Source: Streptomyces mayonensis (GTDB lineage Bacteria; Actinomycetota; Actinomycetes; Streptomycetales; Streptomycetaceae). From it: a stretch of DNA of 64,000 nucleotides. The notes below the pieces were generated by a model. It had not been told where the DNA came from. It did not search any database and saw only the letters and a list, made by a program, of their open reading frames with translations. This document shows positions 31,538 to 40,008 of the stretch, piece by piece. Numbering within the stretch: the first letter of the stretch is position 1; each line of letters opens with the position of its first letter. The stretch covers positions 1-64,000 of the forward strand of contig NZ_JACBYP010000006.1 in NCBI RefSeq assembly GCF_018982965.1. The letters run 5' to 3'. The position numbers and the translations under genes are program-made.

Positions 31538-32904
31538 CCACAACCCTCCCGCAGAGCGTTTCCGCTCTCGTCGCAAGGGCGTCGGAGCCAGAATTCACGG
31601 CCTGGCGCCGGAACATCGTCCGCCTCGGGGGCTGCACCAACCCGATTCACCTGGTCGGCGCGGCAACCATCTACGACACGACCACCGGCGCAGCTCTGCT
31701 CTCCTACGGATCGGGTGCCTACGGCGGTCGCCTGCTCACCGCGTGCGGCAACCGACGGGCGACGGTCTGCCCGACCTGCTCGGCTCTGTACCGGGCGGAC
31801 ACGTATCAACTCGTCCGGGCCGGACTCGTCGGAGGCAAGAGCGTCCCTGAGGCGGTGAATGGTCACCCGCGGGTGTTCGCCACGCTCACCGCCCCCGGCT
31901 TCGGCCCGGTCCACACTCGCCGGGAGCGTGACGGACGCGTGCCGCCCTGCCGACCTCGGAGGGCGGGTGACCACTGCCCGCACGGGACACCGGCCGGATG
32001 TCGGGAGCGGCACCCAGCGGACGACCCCCGTCTCGGCGAACCTCTCTGCCCGCGCTGCTACGACTACGCGGGGGCCGTCCTCTGGCATGCGTTCGCCGGT
32101 CGGCTCTGGCACCGGTTCGGTCTGGAGCTGAGGCGGGAGGTCGCCCGGCGGGCCGGCCTGTCGCGTACGGAGTTCGGGGAGGTCGCCCGGCTCTCGTACG
32201 CGAAGGTCGCCGAGTACCAGCGGCGGGGCTTGGTCCACTTCCATGCCGTTATCCGCCTCGACGGCCCGGACGGACCCGACTCGGACCCGCCCGGCTGGGC
32301 CACGGTGCCGTTCCTCGTCGATTCTGTCCGGGCCGTGGTCGGGAGGGTGCGGCTGACCGCTCCCGGCTCGGAGGTCGTCGGGCCGCGAGTCCTGCGCTTC
32401 GGCACGCAGGTCGACGTACGGCCGGTCACCTTGAACGGGCGGACAGCGGGGGAGCGGCCTGCCTCCGCGGCGGCCGTGGCGGGCTACATCGCCAAGTACG
32501 CCACCAAGGGTGCGGAGACCGCCGGCGCCGTGGACGGCCGAATCCACCACGCACGAGACATGGTCATGCTGCCGGTACGCGCTCACGTGCTGCGCATGAT
32601 CAGTACGTGTTGGTGGCTCGGCGGCCTGCCGGAGTTCGCACCGCTCGGGCTGCGGCGCTGGGCCCACATGCTCGGGTACGGCGGCCACTTCTCCACCAAG
32701 TCGCGCCGCTACTCGACCACGCTGACCGCCCTCAGGCAGGCCCGTGCCGACCATCGCGCGGAGCAGCAGCGGGCCGCCCTCGGCTTGCCGGAGTACTCGA
32801 CGGTCACGGTCGGCCGGTGGCGCTACGCGGGGCGCGGCTACTCGCCGGAAGCGGCGCTCCTGGCTGCCTCAGTGCGGGAGGGCGGTGGTCGTCATGGCGC
32901 GTGA
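31534..32904 (+). CDS. RepSA-like rolling-circle replication initiator
   Basis: 456 aa from ATG 31534. An HUH-type metal motif H235-F-H237 is followed by Y318-I-A-K-Y322-A-T-K-G, the candidate catalytic tyrosine region. An upstream C-P-x-C and later C-P-R-C-Y-D-Y suggest zinc binding. This matches RepSA-type initiators of pSAM2-like AICEs and pIJ101-like plasmids, which nick a double-strand origin, often within or near the gene. ATGA overlap with the preceding gene and 11-bp overlap with xis show a rep-xis-int operon. Confidence 0.9.
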   Translation: MTTTLPQSVSALVARASEPEFTAWRRNIVRLGGCTNPIHLVGAATIYDTTTGAALLSYGSGAYGGRLLTACGNRRATVCPTCSALYRADTYQLVRAGLVGGKSVPEAVNGHPRVFATLTAPGFGPVHTRRERDGRVPPCRPRRAGDHCPHGTPAGCRERHPADDPRLGEPLCPRCYDYAGAVLWHAFAGRLWHRFGLELRREVARRAGLSRTEFGEVARLSYAKVAEYQRRGLVHFHAVIRLDGPDGPDSDPPGWATVPFLVDSVRAVVGRVRLTAPGSEVVGPRVLRFGTQVDVRPVTLNGRTAGERPASAAAVAGYIAKYATKGAETAGAVDGRIHHARDMVMLPVRAHVLRMISTCWWLGGLPEFAPLGLRRWAHMLGYGGHFSTKSRRYSTTLTALRQARADHRAEQQRAALGLPEYSTVTVGRWRYAGRGYSPEAALLAASVREGGGRHGA

Positions 32905-33106
32905 CACTCGTGCGAAAACGGCTGAACTGCTCACCGTGCGGCAGGTGCTCGACGAACTGGGCGGCATCTCCCGGCGCACCTTCTACCGCTGGCGGGAACT
33001 GCGCATCGCCCCTGCCTGCATCCGCCTTCCGAACGGTGAGCTGAGGGTCCGGCGTGACGTGCTCAACGAATGGTTGGAGGAACGCGCAGAGGGGGCGGCG
33101 TCGTGA
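32894..33106 (+). CDS. xis: Excisionase (MerR/helix-turn-helix Xis)
   Basis: 70 aa from ATG 32894. A winged-helix DNA-binding pattern is visible: L-T-V-R-Q-V-L-D-E-L-G-G-I-S-R-R-T-F-Y-R-W-R then L-R-V-R-R-D-V-L-N-E-W-L. It overlaps rep by 11 bp and int by 4 bp (GTGA). The expected role is to bend DNA at the attachment site and favour excision by the integrase next to it. Confidence 0.9.
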   Translation: MARDTRAKTAELLTVRQVLDELGGISRRTFYRWRELRIAPACIRLPNGELRVRRDVLNEWLEERAEGAAS

Positions 33107-34482
33107 AGTCGTACAAGGTCGCCATCTGGAAGCTGAGCATCAACCGCTCCGCGAAGAAGCCGACATATCTCGTCCGCTGGTCCGTGGACGGTCAGCCCTT
33201 CCACGAGTCGCACAAGACGAAGGCACTGGCCGACCGCTTCCGCGCGAAGCTGCTCCGGGCGGCGGACAAGGGCGAGCCGTTCGACACGGTGACCGGCCTT
33301 CCTGACTCCCTGCGCGGAGGCAAGGTGGCCCTGTCGCTGCTGGACCTCGCGCTGAGGTACATCGATGCTCGATGGACGGAGGCATCGGCGAAGCAGAGGG
33401 ACAGCATGACTGACGCCCTTGCCACGGTCCTGCCCGCCCTGGTCAAGCCGGTCCGCGGGCGTCCTGCCCCGGCTGATCTCCGCCGGGCGCTGCGCTCGTA
33501 CGTGCTACCTCCGCCTCGGCGGGACCGAGAGCGGCCCGAGGAGACCGCGGCGGCGGCGAAGTGGATCGAGAAAGCGTCGTTACCGGTGGCGGAACTCCAG
33601 GAGATCAGCCGCGTGCACGACTTGATCGACGTGCTCACGCGCAAGCTCGACGGCAAGCCTGCGGCTACGCAGACGTACCGGCGGCGGCGCGCGGTGGCCT
33701 TCAACGTCCTGGAGTACGGCGTTGAGCTGGAGGCGCTGCCCTCGAACCCGCTGAGCCGGGTGCGGCGCAAGCGGGGCAAGCGGGCGGTGCAGGAGGTTGA
33801 CCGCCGGGTGGTGGTCAACCCTCGTCAGGCTCGGGAGTTACTGACCGCCCTCACCTATGTGGGTGGCTATGACAGGGCCAGTGGGCGACGGCTGCGGGCG
33901 TCCTTCGGGTGTCTGTATTACGCGGCCATGCGGCCGGGGGAGGCCCTTGGCCTTCGACGCTCCGACTGCACGCTCCCGGCGTCGGGTTGGGGCCGCATCG
34001 AGCTGACGGAGACCCGGCCCACGGCCGGGAAGGCATGGACGGACTCCGGGGAGGCACACGATCGGCGCGGCCTGAAGCAGCGGGCCGACGGTGAGGTGCG
34101 CATCGTGCCGATTCCGCCTCCGCTGGTTCGGCTGCTCCGCGAGCACCTGGAGGAGTTCGGCACGGCGGAGGACGGCCGGCTGTTCTCCAGCGAGCGGGGC
34201 AACGTGATCGCAGCCTCGTCGTACTCGCGGGCGTGGAAGCAGGCTCGGGAACTTGCGCTCGTCCCGGATCAGGTGTCTTCGGTCCTGGCCTTCCGGCCGT
34301 ACGACCTCCGCCACGCGGGCGTCTCCCAGTGGCTCAACTCCGGAGTGCCGGCGCCGGAGGTTGCCGCTCGCGCGGGCCACTCGGTGGACGTCCTGCTGAA
34401 GATTTACGCCAAGTGCATCGACGGCCAGGAACAGGAGATGAACGACCGGATCATGCAGGGGCTCGGGGAGGAAGACTTCTAA
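33103..34482 (+). CDS. int: Tyrosine-family integrase of the AICE
   Basis: 459 aa from GTG 33103. Catalytic residues are visible: R277 (A-A-M-R-P-G-E-A-L-G-L-R-R), Y400-D-L-R403-H (an HxxR-type box whose first position is Tyr), H426 in G-H-S and nucleophile Y435 in K-I-Y-A-K-C. An N-terminal SAM-like arm-binding part precedes. It should recombine the 45-bp attachment sequence in tRNA-Arg. Leu246 is encoded by TTA (33838-33840), so integrase production may need the bldA tRNA. A strong terminator follows. Confidence 0.94.
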   Translation: MKSYKVAIWKLSINRSAKKPTYLVRWSVDGQPFHESHKTKALADRFRAKLLRAADKGEPFDTVTGLPDSLRGGKVALSLLDLALRYIDARWTEASAKQRDSMTDALATVLPALVKPVRGRPAPADLRRALRSYVLPPPRRDRERPEETAAAAKWIEKASLPVAELQEISRVHDLIDVLTRKLDGKPAATQTYRRRRAVAFNVLEYGVELEALPSNPLSRVRRKRGKRAVQEVDRRVVVNPRQARELLTALTYVGGYDRASGRRLRASFGCLYYAAMRPGEALGLRRSDCTLPASGWGRIELTETRPTAGKAWTDSGEAHDRRGLKQRADGEVRIVPIPPPLVRLLREHLEEFGTAEDGRLFSSERGNVIAASSYSRAWKQARELALVPDQVSSVLAFRPYDLRHAGVSQWLNSGVPAPEVAARAGHSVDVLLKIYAKCIDGQEQEMNDRIMQGLGEEDF

Positions 34483-34521
34483 ATGCGAGCCATGTGACCA
34501 TTGAACGGCCTTGTCATGTTA

Positions 34522-34557
34522 CCGAGGGAGCCCCACAGAGATGCGGGGCTCCCTCGG
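34522..34557. terminator. Strong hairpin after int
   Basis: A 13-bp perfect stem, CCGAGGGAGCCCC (34522-34534) with its complement at 34545-34557, lies 40 nt after the int stop. It also directly borders the end of the convergent membrane-protein gene, so it may serve both. Confidence 0.82.
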
Positions 34558-34559
34558 CG

Positions 34560-35027
34560 TTACTGCACATCCGAGGAAGCGAGCTTGATGAACTGCTCCA
34601 GGACCTCTCGTGCCTGTGCGCCGACGGCACTCAGCTCTGTCCTGTCGGATGCCTTATGCAAGGCGGACGTCAGGTCGTAGGCATCTTGCGCGGTGTCGAT
34701 CAGTGTCCGGGCGCTCGCTATGAGCTGGACCCGGAACAGCGCGTGGAGGGCGATCCCGCGCAGCCGGTAGGCCTCTGTACGAGCTTCGATGAACGCGGAG
34801 CCGTCTGGATCCTCGTTTCTGCGGTGCCAGCGATCTTGTTGCCCTCGTCGGAACTCTGTCAGCGCTCCAGCGAAGTCGCTGTAGACGGTCATCCGGTCGG
34901 AGCGGAGTTGTTGCTGAGCCGCGAACAGTTGGTCTTGAGCGGACGCTTTGCGCTGAAAGGCGTGCGTGACGGTAGAGCCCAGCAAGGTCCCCGCAATGGC
35001 GATCAAAGCCGAGATGACAACATCCAC
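34560..35027 (-). CDS. Hypothetical single-pass membrane protein between int and attR
   Basis: 155 aa. Residues 3-22 form a membrane segment (V-V-I-S-A-L-I-A-I-A-G-T-L-L-G-S); the rest is helical and charged (Q-D-Q-L-F-A-A-Q-Q-Q-L-R-S-D-R) and probably cytoplasmic. No known family recognised. It lies between integrase and attachment site, a common slot for late-acquired cargo, and is transcribed towards int. A toxin-like or exclusion role would be speculation. Confidence 0.7.
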   Translation of the reverse strand: MDVVISALIAIAGTLLGSTVTHAFQRKASAQDQLFAAQQQLRSDRMTVYSDFAGALTEFRRGQQDRWHRRNEDPDGSAFIEARTEAYRLRGIALHALFRVQLIASARTLIDTAQDAYDLTSALHKASDRTELSAVGAQAREVLEQFIKLASSDVQ

Positions 35028-35198
35028 GGAAGCAGAACATCACAAGATCGTCTGCGTGCCCAGGTCCATAATGAGCCTTGCTCGGGACTCCCGAAAGGGG
35101 GTCTGGCCTGCGAAGAGGCTCGCCAAGATCATTACGTCGTCATTACGTGATCACTGACATGGGCCTGCATCGAGCGGCGTCCGCCTGCACATGCAAAA

Positions 35199-35237
35199 AG
35201 ACCCCGCACTCAGCGTCTCCGCTGGTCACGGGGTCTT
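35199..35237 (-). terminator. Element-borne terminator of tRNA-Arg
   Basis: Minus-strand stem AAGACCCCG...CGGGGTCTT (35229-35237 with 35199-35207), followed leftward by a run of T (GGGGTCTTTTTGC). It terminates the tRNA read leftward from 35326. It is homologous to the hairpin at 20054-20093. Confidence 0.85.
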
Positions 35238-35253
35238 GGCACACTTACACAGT

Positions 35254-35298
35254 GTGCCCCCGGCAGGATTCGAACCTGCGCACACGGCTCCGGAGGCC
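35254..35298 (-). repeat. Right attachment site within tRNA-Arg
   Basis: 45 bp identical to 20111-20155. Here the sequence continues into the intact 5' half of the tRNA. Homology weaker than identity extends further left through the terminator hairpin. Confidence 0.95.
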
Positions 35299-35326
35299 GT
35301 TGCTCTATCCCCTGAGCTACGGGGGC
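35255..35326 (-). tRNA. tRNA-Arg (anticodon CCG)
   Basis: 72 nt on the minus strand. The acceptor stem GCCCCCG pairs with CGGGGGC, followed by D-arm GCTC..GAGC, anticodon stem ACGGC/GCCGT with loop CTCCGGA (anticodon CCG, reading CGG) and T-loop GGTTCGAATCC. CCA is not encoded. It is the integration target; the element preserves a complete gene by supplying an identical 3' part and its own terminator. Confidence 0.96.
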
Positions 35327-35505
35327 GTGTCGGTCGCGGTGGGTGTTGCTCGCGGCGACGGGTAGAACACTACCAGCTTGCCCGGGGTGGTCATGAACGG
35401 GTTTTGGCGGGTCGTCGGCCCCGTCGTGAGGGGCGTTGTCCCCCGCACGGGGTGGAAGTGGGGAAAACCCGGACGCGGTGGCCGGTGCCGACCTACTCTC
35501 GAGTT

Positions 35506-35970
35506 GTGCCTAGGGCGTCTGGCCGGGTTCTTGTTGTGGACGACAACAAGGTCATCCGGCAGCTGATCAGGGTCAATCTCGAGCTGGAGGGCTTCGAGGT
35601 CGTGACCGCGGGCGATGGTGCCGAGTGTCTGGAAGTCGTCCATCAGGTGCTGCCCGATGTCGTGACGCTGGACGTGGTCATGCCCCGGCTGGACGGGCTC
35701 GGGACCGTTGCCCGGCTGCGCGCCGATCCGCGTACCCGGGACCTGCCGATCGCGATCGTCAGCGCTTCCACACCGTACGAGGTCGAGGCGGGGTTCGCCG
35801 CCGGCGCCGACGCCTTTCTGTCCAAGCCCTTCGAGCCCGCCGAGCTCATCGGTCTCGTACGGCAGTTGGTCGAGCGGAAGGCCAGGGGGGTCGGGGTGGC
35901 TTCGCCGGGCTTCGGGGTGCCGCCGGTGCTCGGGCGGGCGGGAGAGAGTGAGTCGCCCGCTCAGGCTTGA
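35506..35970 (+). CDS. Single-domain response regulator (CheY-like receiver with tail)
   Basis: 154 aa from GTG 35506. The receiver domain has the acidic pair in V-L-V-V-D-D-N-K, phosphoacceptor Asp in D-V-V-T-L-D-V-V-M-P, conserved Ser/Thr in I-V-S-A-S and the Lys in F-L-S-K-P-F. There is no DNA-binding domain; a Gly/Pro-rich tail of about 25 residues follows. No ribosome-binding site precedes the GTG and a TACTCT box lies about 7 bp upstream, so the transcript may be leaderless. No histidine kinase is adjacent. Output is probably by protein interaction. Confidence 0.88.
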   Translation: MPRASGRVLVVDDNKVIRQLIRVNLELEGFEVVTAGDGAECLEVVHQVLPDVVTLDVVMPRLDGLGTVARLRADPRTRDLPIAIVSASTPYEVEAGFAAGADAFLSKPFEPAELIGLVRQLVERKARGVGVASPGFGVPPVLGRAGESESPAQA

Positions 35971-36061
35971 CCCGGGGGCGGCTGCGGCAGTGGCGTCCAT
36001 ATCGCGGGACTGTGGGAAACCGGGTCGCCTTCCCGGGCCCCTCCTCCCATACGCTTGACCC

Positions 36062-37144
36062 GTGACCCCCGTAGAGCTCTCCCGCACCGTGTTGTACGCG
36101 GTGCGTCGCGCTGTGGACGCGGGGGAGCTGAGCGTGGCCGTACCGGCGCGGGCCGTGGTGACGCCGCCGGGGCCGGGGGGATGCGGCGACTACGCCACCA
36201 ACATCGCTCTGCAGCTGGCCCGGCCTGCCGGGACGACGCCGCGGCGAGTGGCCGAGGTGCTGCGGCACCGGCTCGTGGAGGTCGGGGGAATCGCCGACGT
36301 CGTTCTTACCGGGCCCGGGTTCATCAACATCTGTCTCGATGACGACGGCGGTGCCGCCGGTGCCGGGATCGTGGCCGGGGTGCTGCGGCGCGGGGACCGG
36401 TACGGGTACGCCGAGACGGCCGACGGAGCTGTCGTGCAGGTGCACTGTGCGGATGAGCTGCGGGCCGTTGTCGTGGGGGAGACCGTCGGGCGGCTGTTGC
36501 GGGCTCAGGGTGTTCGGGTGCGGACCAGTGCTGCCGGGAGGGTCGACCCCCTTTGGGCGGACGTCCTGGGGGTGCGGGTCGAGGCGGCCGGGGGTGCGCC
36601 CGTCGAGGGGGCAGTGCGGGTGCGGCCCGTGCCCGTCGTCGATGTCGACGGCGTCCTCGCGCTCGGGCGTGACGCCGGGCGCTGGGCGTTGCTCCGTCCC
36701 GCCGGGCACGATCGCGTCCGGGGCGGGGAGGAGTGGCTCGTTCAGCGGGAGAGCAATTCGTTGTTCCGGGTTCGGTATGCCCATGCCCGGACTCGTGCTC
36801 TCCACCGCAATGCTGCCGACCTCGGGTTTTCCGCCGAGCCCGGGCCCCTTGCCGATGCCGGTGGCGGTGCCGATACCGGTGGCGAGCGGGCCGTGCTGAG
36901 CCTCCTCAGCGATCATCCCCGCGTTCTCGCCGCCGCCGCCGAACACCGTGCCCCCGACCGGCTCGCCCGGCATCTCGTCGCCGTCGCCGATGCCGTGCTG
37001 CCCCTCCTGCCCGGCGTGCTGCCGCGCGGTGGGGAGAAACCCTCGGCCGCCCACCGTGCCCGGCTGGCGCTTGCCGAAGCCGTCGGGGCGGTGCTGGCCG
37101 GCGGCCTGTCCCTGCTCGGTATCGACGCACCCGACCACCTCTGA
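36062..37144 (+). CDS. Arginyl-tRNA synthetase-like protein lacking the catalytic signatures (DALR domain)
   Basis: 360 aa. Residues ~1-95 match the ArgRS N-terminal domain ([12 protein letters not shown]..., G-P-G-F-I-N-I). The end matches the DALR anticodon-binding domain (Y-A-H-A-R-T-R-A-L, ...[13 protein letters not shown]). In the centre, where ArgRS has HIGH, this protein reads [13 protein letters not shown], and no KMSK is found; the core is shortened by more than 150 residues. It cannot be an active synthetase. GTG 36062 follows TACGCT, so it may be leaderless. It stands 16 bp before lysA, recalling the argS-lysA operon of corynebacteria. Confidence 0.85.
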   Translation: MTPVELSRTVLYAVRRAVDAGELSVAVPARAVVTPPGPGGCGDYATNIALQLARPAGTTPRRVAEVLRHRLVEVGGIADVVLTGPGFINICLDDDGGAAGAGIVAGVLRRGDRYGYAETADGAVVQVHCADELRAVVVGETVGRLLRAQGVRVRTSAAGRVDPLWADVLGVRVEAAGGAPVEGAVRVRPVPVVDVDGVLALGRDAGRWALLRPAGHDRVRGGEEWLVQRESNSLFRVRYAHARTRALHRNAADLGFSAEPGPLADAGGGADTGGERAVLSLLSDHPRVLAAAAEHRAPDRLARHLVAVADAVLPLLPGVLPRGGEKPSAAHRARLALAEAVGAVLAGGLSLLGIDAPDHL

Positions 37145-37160
37145 GAGAGCACCAAGAGCT

Positions 37161-38552
37161 ATGAGCCGTTCCGCACACCCCGCCGGGCCCCGCCACGCCG
37201 ACGTCCTGCCCGAAGGGCACTACTCCGCCCCGGCGGACGACCTGAACGCCCTCGACCCGAAGGTCTGGGCCCATACCGTCGGGCGGGACGCCGACGGCGT
37301 CGTCACCGTGGGCGGGATCGCCGTCACACAGCTTGCCGAGGAGTACGGGACGCCCGCCTACATCCTCGACGAGGCCGACTTCCGGGACCGGGCGCGGGCC
37401 TGGCGCACCGCCTTCGGGGCCGACGCCGACGTCTTCTATGCCGGCAAGGCCTTCCTGTCGCGTGCCGTCGTGCGGTGGCTGGACGAGGAAGGGCTCAACC
37501 TCGACGTGTGCTCGGGGGGTGAGCTGGCCACCGCGCTGTCCGCGGGGATGCCCGCCGAGCGGATCGCCTTCCACGGCAACAACAAGTCGCCGGAGGAGAT
37601 CGAGCGCGCCGTGCGGGCCGGGGTCGGGCGGATCGTGCTCGACTCCTTCCAGGAGATCGTTCGGGTCGCTCACATCGCCGAGTCGCTGGGCAAGCGGCAG
37701 CCCGTGCAGATCAGGATCACGGTCGGGGTCGAGGCGCACACCCATGAGTTCATCGCCACCGCCCACGAGGACCAGAAGTTCGGGATTCCGCTGGCCGGCG
37801 GGCAGGCCGCGGAGGCTGTGCGGCGGGCGTTGCAGCTCGACGGGCTCGACGTGATCGGGATCCACTCGCACATCGGGTCGCAGATCTTCGACATGTCCGG
37901 GTTCGAGGTCGCCGCGCACCGGGTGGTGGGGCTGCTCAAGGACATCCGTGACGAGCACGGGGTCGAGCTGCCGGAGATCGATCTGGGGGGCGGGCTCGGG
38001 ATCGCGTACACCAGCGACGACGATCCCCGTGAGCCGCACGAGATCGCCAAGGCGTTGAGCGAGATCGTGACGCGGGAGTGCGAGGGGGCGCGGCTGCGTA
38101 CGCCGCGGATCTCCGTGGAGCCGGGTCGGGCCGTCGTCGGGCCGACCGCGTTCACGCTGTACGAGGTGGGGACCGTGAAGGCGCTGGAGGGGCTGCGGAC
38201 GTATGTCTCCGTGGACGGCGGGATGTCGGACAACATCCGGACCGCGTTGTACGACGCCGAGTACAGCGTCGCCCTCGTCTCCCGCACGTCCGACGCCGAG
38301 CCGATGCTCGTGCGTGTCGTCGGCAAGCACTGCGAGAGCGGGGACATCGTGGTCAAGGACGCCTTCCTGCCGGGCGACCTGGCACCCGGTGACCTCATCG
38401 CCGTACCGGCGACCGGGGCGTACTGCCGTTCCATGGCCAGCAACTACAACCACGCGCTGCGGCCGCCCGTCGTCGCCGTCCGGGACGGTGCGGCGCGGGT
38501 CATCGTGCGGCGGGAGACCGAGGAGGACCTGCTGCGGCTCGATGTCGGGTGA
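37161..38552 (+). CDS. lysA: Diaminopimelate decarboxylase
   Basis: 463 aa. Fold III PLP enzyme: PLP lysine K96 in [18 protein letters not shown] (phosphate-binding region), L-D-L/I-G-G-G-L-G and the C-terminal catalytic Cys in G-K-H-C-E-S-G-D. It converts meso-diaminopimelate to L-lysine, the last step of lysine biosynthesis, in the cytoplasm. ATG 37161 lies 16 bp after the ArgRS-like gene, so the two are probably co-transcribed. The aspartate-family genes hom-thrC-thrB follow. Confidence 0.95.
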   Translation: MSRSAHPAGPRHADVLPEGHYSAPADDLNALDPKVWAHTVGRDADGVVTVGGIAVTQLAEEYGTPAYILDEADFRDRARAWRTAFGADADVFYAGKAFLSRAVVRWLDEEGLNLDVCSGGELATALSAGMPAERIAFHGNNKSPEEIERAVRAGVGRIVLDSFQEIVRVAHIAESLGKRQPVQIRITVGVEAHTHEFIATAHEDQKFGIPLAGGQAAEAVRRALQLDGLDVIGIHSHIGSQIFDMSGFEVAAHRVVGLLKDIRDEHGVELPEIDLGGGLGIAYTSDDDPREPHEIAKALSEIVTRECEGARLRTPRISVEPGRAVVGPTAFTLYEVGTVKALEGLRTYVSVDGGMSDNIRTALYDAEYSVALVSRTSDAEPMLVRVVGKHCESGDIVVKDAFLPGDLAPGDLIAVPATGAYCRSMASNYNHALRPPVVAVRDGAARVIVRRETEEDLLRLDVG

Positions 38553-38709
38553 GCAGCCGGTGGGAGGGGGAGGGGCGGTGGCGGGAGATCTTCCCGTCGC
38601 CGGGCCCGCGAAAATGAAATATACGTCTCATGATGCGGACTAATGGTAGGAAATCACGTCCGGTGCGTGAGACTGGTCGAACCGTAGACGGTAGAGGAAA
38701 CGAGGTCGG

Positions 38710-40002
38710 ATGATGCGTACGCGTCCGCTGAAGGTGGCGCTGCTGGGCTGTGGAGTGGTCGGCTCAGAGGTGGCGCGCATCATGACGACGCACGCCGCCG
38801 ACCTCGCCGCCCGCATCGGGGCCCCCGTGGAGCTCGCCGGAGTCGCCGTACGGCGGCCGGACAAGGTCCGGGAGGGGATTGATCCCGCGCTCGTGACCAC
38901 GGACGCCACCGCGCTCGTCAAGCAGGGGGACATCGACGTCGTCGTCGAGGTCATCGGGGGGATCGAGCCCGCTCGTACGCTCATCACCACCGCCTTCGCG
39001 CACGGCGCGTCCGTCGTCTCCGCCAACAAGGCGCTCATCGCCCAGGACGGCGCAGCCCTGCACGCCGCCGCCGACGAGCACGGCAGGGACCTCTACTACG
39101 AGGCCGCCGTCGCCGGTGCCATCCCGCTGATCCGGCCGCTGCGCGAGTCGCTCGCCGGCGACAAGGTCAACCGGGTGCTCGGGATCGTCAACGGGACGAC
39201 CAACTTCATCCTCGACGCGATGGACACCACCGGGGCCGGGTACCAGGAGGCGCTGGACGAGGCGACCGCCCTCGGGTACGCCGAGGCCGACCCGACCGCC
39301 GACGTCGAGGGCTTCGACGCCGCCGCCAAGGCCGCCATCCTCGCCGGGATCGCCTTCCACACGCGCGTACGCCTCGACGACGTGCACCGCGAGGGCATGA
39401 CCGAGGTCACCGCCGCAGACTTCGCCTCCGCCAAGGAGATGGGCTGCACCATCAAGCTGCTCGCCATCTGCGAGCGGGCGGCGGACGGGGCGTCGGTCAC
39501 CGCGCGGGTGCATCCCGCGATGATTCCGCTCAGCCATCCGCTGGCCGGCGTGCGCGAGGCCTACAACGCCGTGTTCGTCGAGTCCGAGGCCTCCGGACAG
39601 CTGATGTTCTACGGGCCCGGGGCCGGCGGTTCGCCGACCGCGTCCGCGGTCCTCGGCGACCTCGTGGCCGTGTGCCGCAACCGGCTCGCCGGCGCCACCG
39701 GGCCCGGCGAGTCCGCGTACGCCGCACTGCCCGTCTCGCCGATGGGCGACGTCGTCACGCGCTACCACATCAGCCTCGACGTGGCCGACAAACCGGGTGT
39801 GCTCGCCCAGGTCGCGACCGTGTTCGCGGAGCACGGTGTCTCCATCGACACCGTGCGGCAGTCCGGCAAGGACGGCGAGGCCTCCCTCGTCGTCGTCACC
39901 CACCGCGCGTCCGACGCCGCCCTCGGCGGTACCGTCGAGGCGCTGCGCAAGCTCGACACCGTGCGGGGTGTCGCCAGCATCATGCGGGTTGAAGGAGAGT
40001 AA
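38710..40002 (+). CDS. hom: Homoserine dehydrogenase with ACT domain
   Basis: 430 aa. The N-terminal NAD(P) Rossmann motif G-C-G-V-V-G-S-E-V is followed by the catalytic region (E-A-A-V-A-G-A-I-P, N-G-T-T-N-F-I-L) and a C-terminal ACT domain (D-K-P-G-V-L-A-Q-V-A-T-V-F). The ACT domain normally mediates threonine feedback inhibition. It reduces aspartate semialdehyde to homoserine. Two adjacent ATG codons (38710, 38713) are possible starts; GAGG precedes. thrC follows after 6 bp, so hom-thrC is an operon. Confidence 0.96.
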   Translation: MMRTRPLKVALLGCGVVGSEVARIMTTHAADLAARIGAPVELAGVAVRRPDKVREGIDPALVTTDATALVKQGDIDVVVEVIGGIEPARTLITTAFAHGASVVSANKALIAQDGAALHAAADEHGRDLYYEAAVAGAIPLIRPLRESLAGDKVNRVLGIVNGTTNFILDAMDTTGAGYQEALDEATALGYAEADPTADVEGFDAAAKAAILAGIAFHTRVRLDDVHREGMTEVTAADFASAKEMGCTIKLLAICERAADGASVTARVHPAMIPLSHPLAGVREAYNAVFVESEASGQLMFYGPGAGGSPTASAVLGDLVAVCRNRLAGATGPGESAYAALPVSPMGDVVTRYHISLDVADKPGVLAQVATVFAEHGVSIDTVRQSGKDGEASLVVVTHRASDAALGGTVEALRKLDTVRGVASIMRVEGE

Positions 40003-40008
40003 CCAGCA

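Larger units (their letters stand above)
20111..35298. mobile_element. Integrative and conjugative element (AICE, pSAM2-type) in tRNA-Arg(CCG)
   Basis: Flanked by 45-bp perfect repeats; unit length is about 15.1 kb (20156-35298). The backbone from 28021 to 34482 reads GntR/KorSA-like regulator, small gene, FtsK-type TraSA-like translocase, SpdB-like membrane protein, two small genes, RepSA-like initiator, excisionase and integrase. This is the actinomycete AICE order: double-stranded DNA transfer by an FtsK-like protein and rolling-circle-type replication. The integrase gene lies next to the intact tRNA, as expected. Cargo occupies 20291-27658. From memory, S. coelicolor has an AICE (AICESco5349) at the corresponding locus; identity with it was not tested. 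Confidence 0.94.

Noticed and set aside
38553..38709. Lysine riboswitch or other riboswitch between lysA and hom
   Set aside because: The 157-bp spacer shows no lysine-riboswitch-like core or other riboswitch structure that I can recognise.
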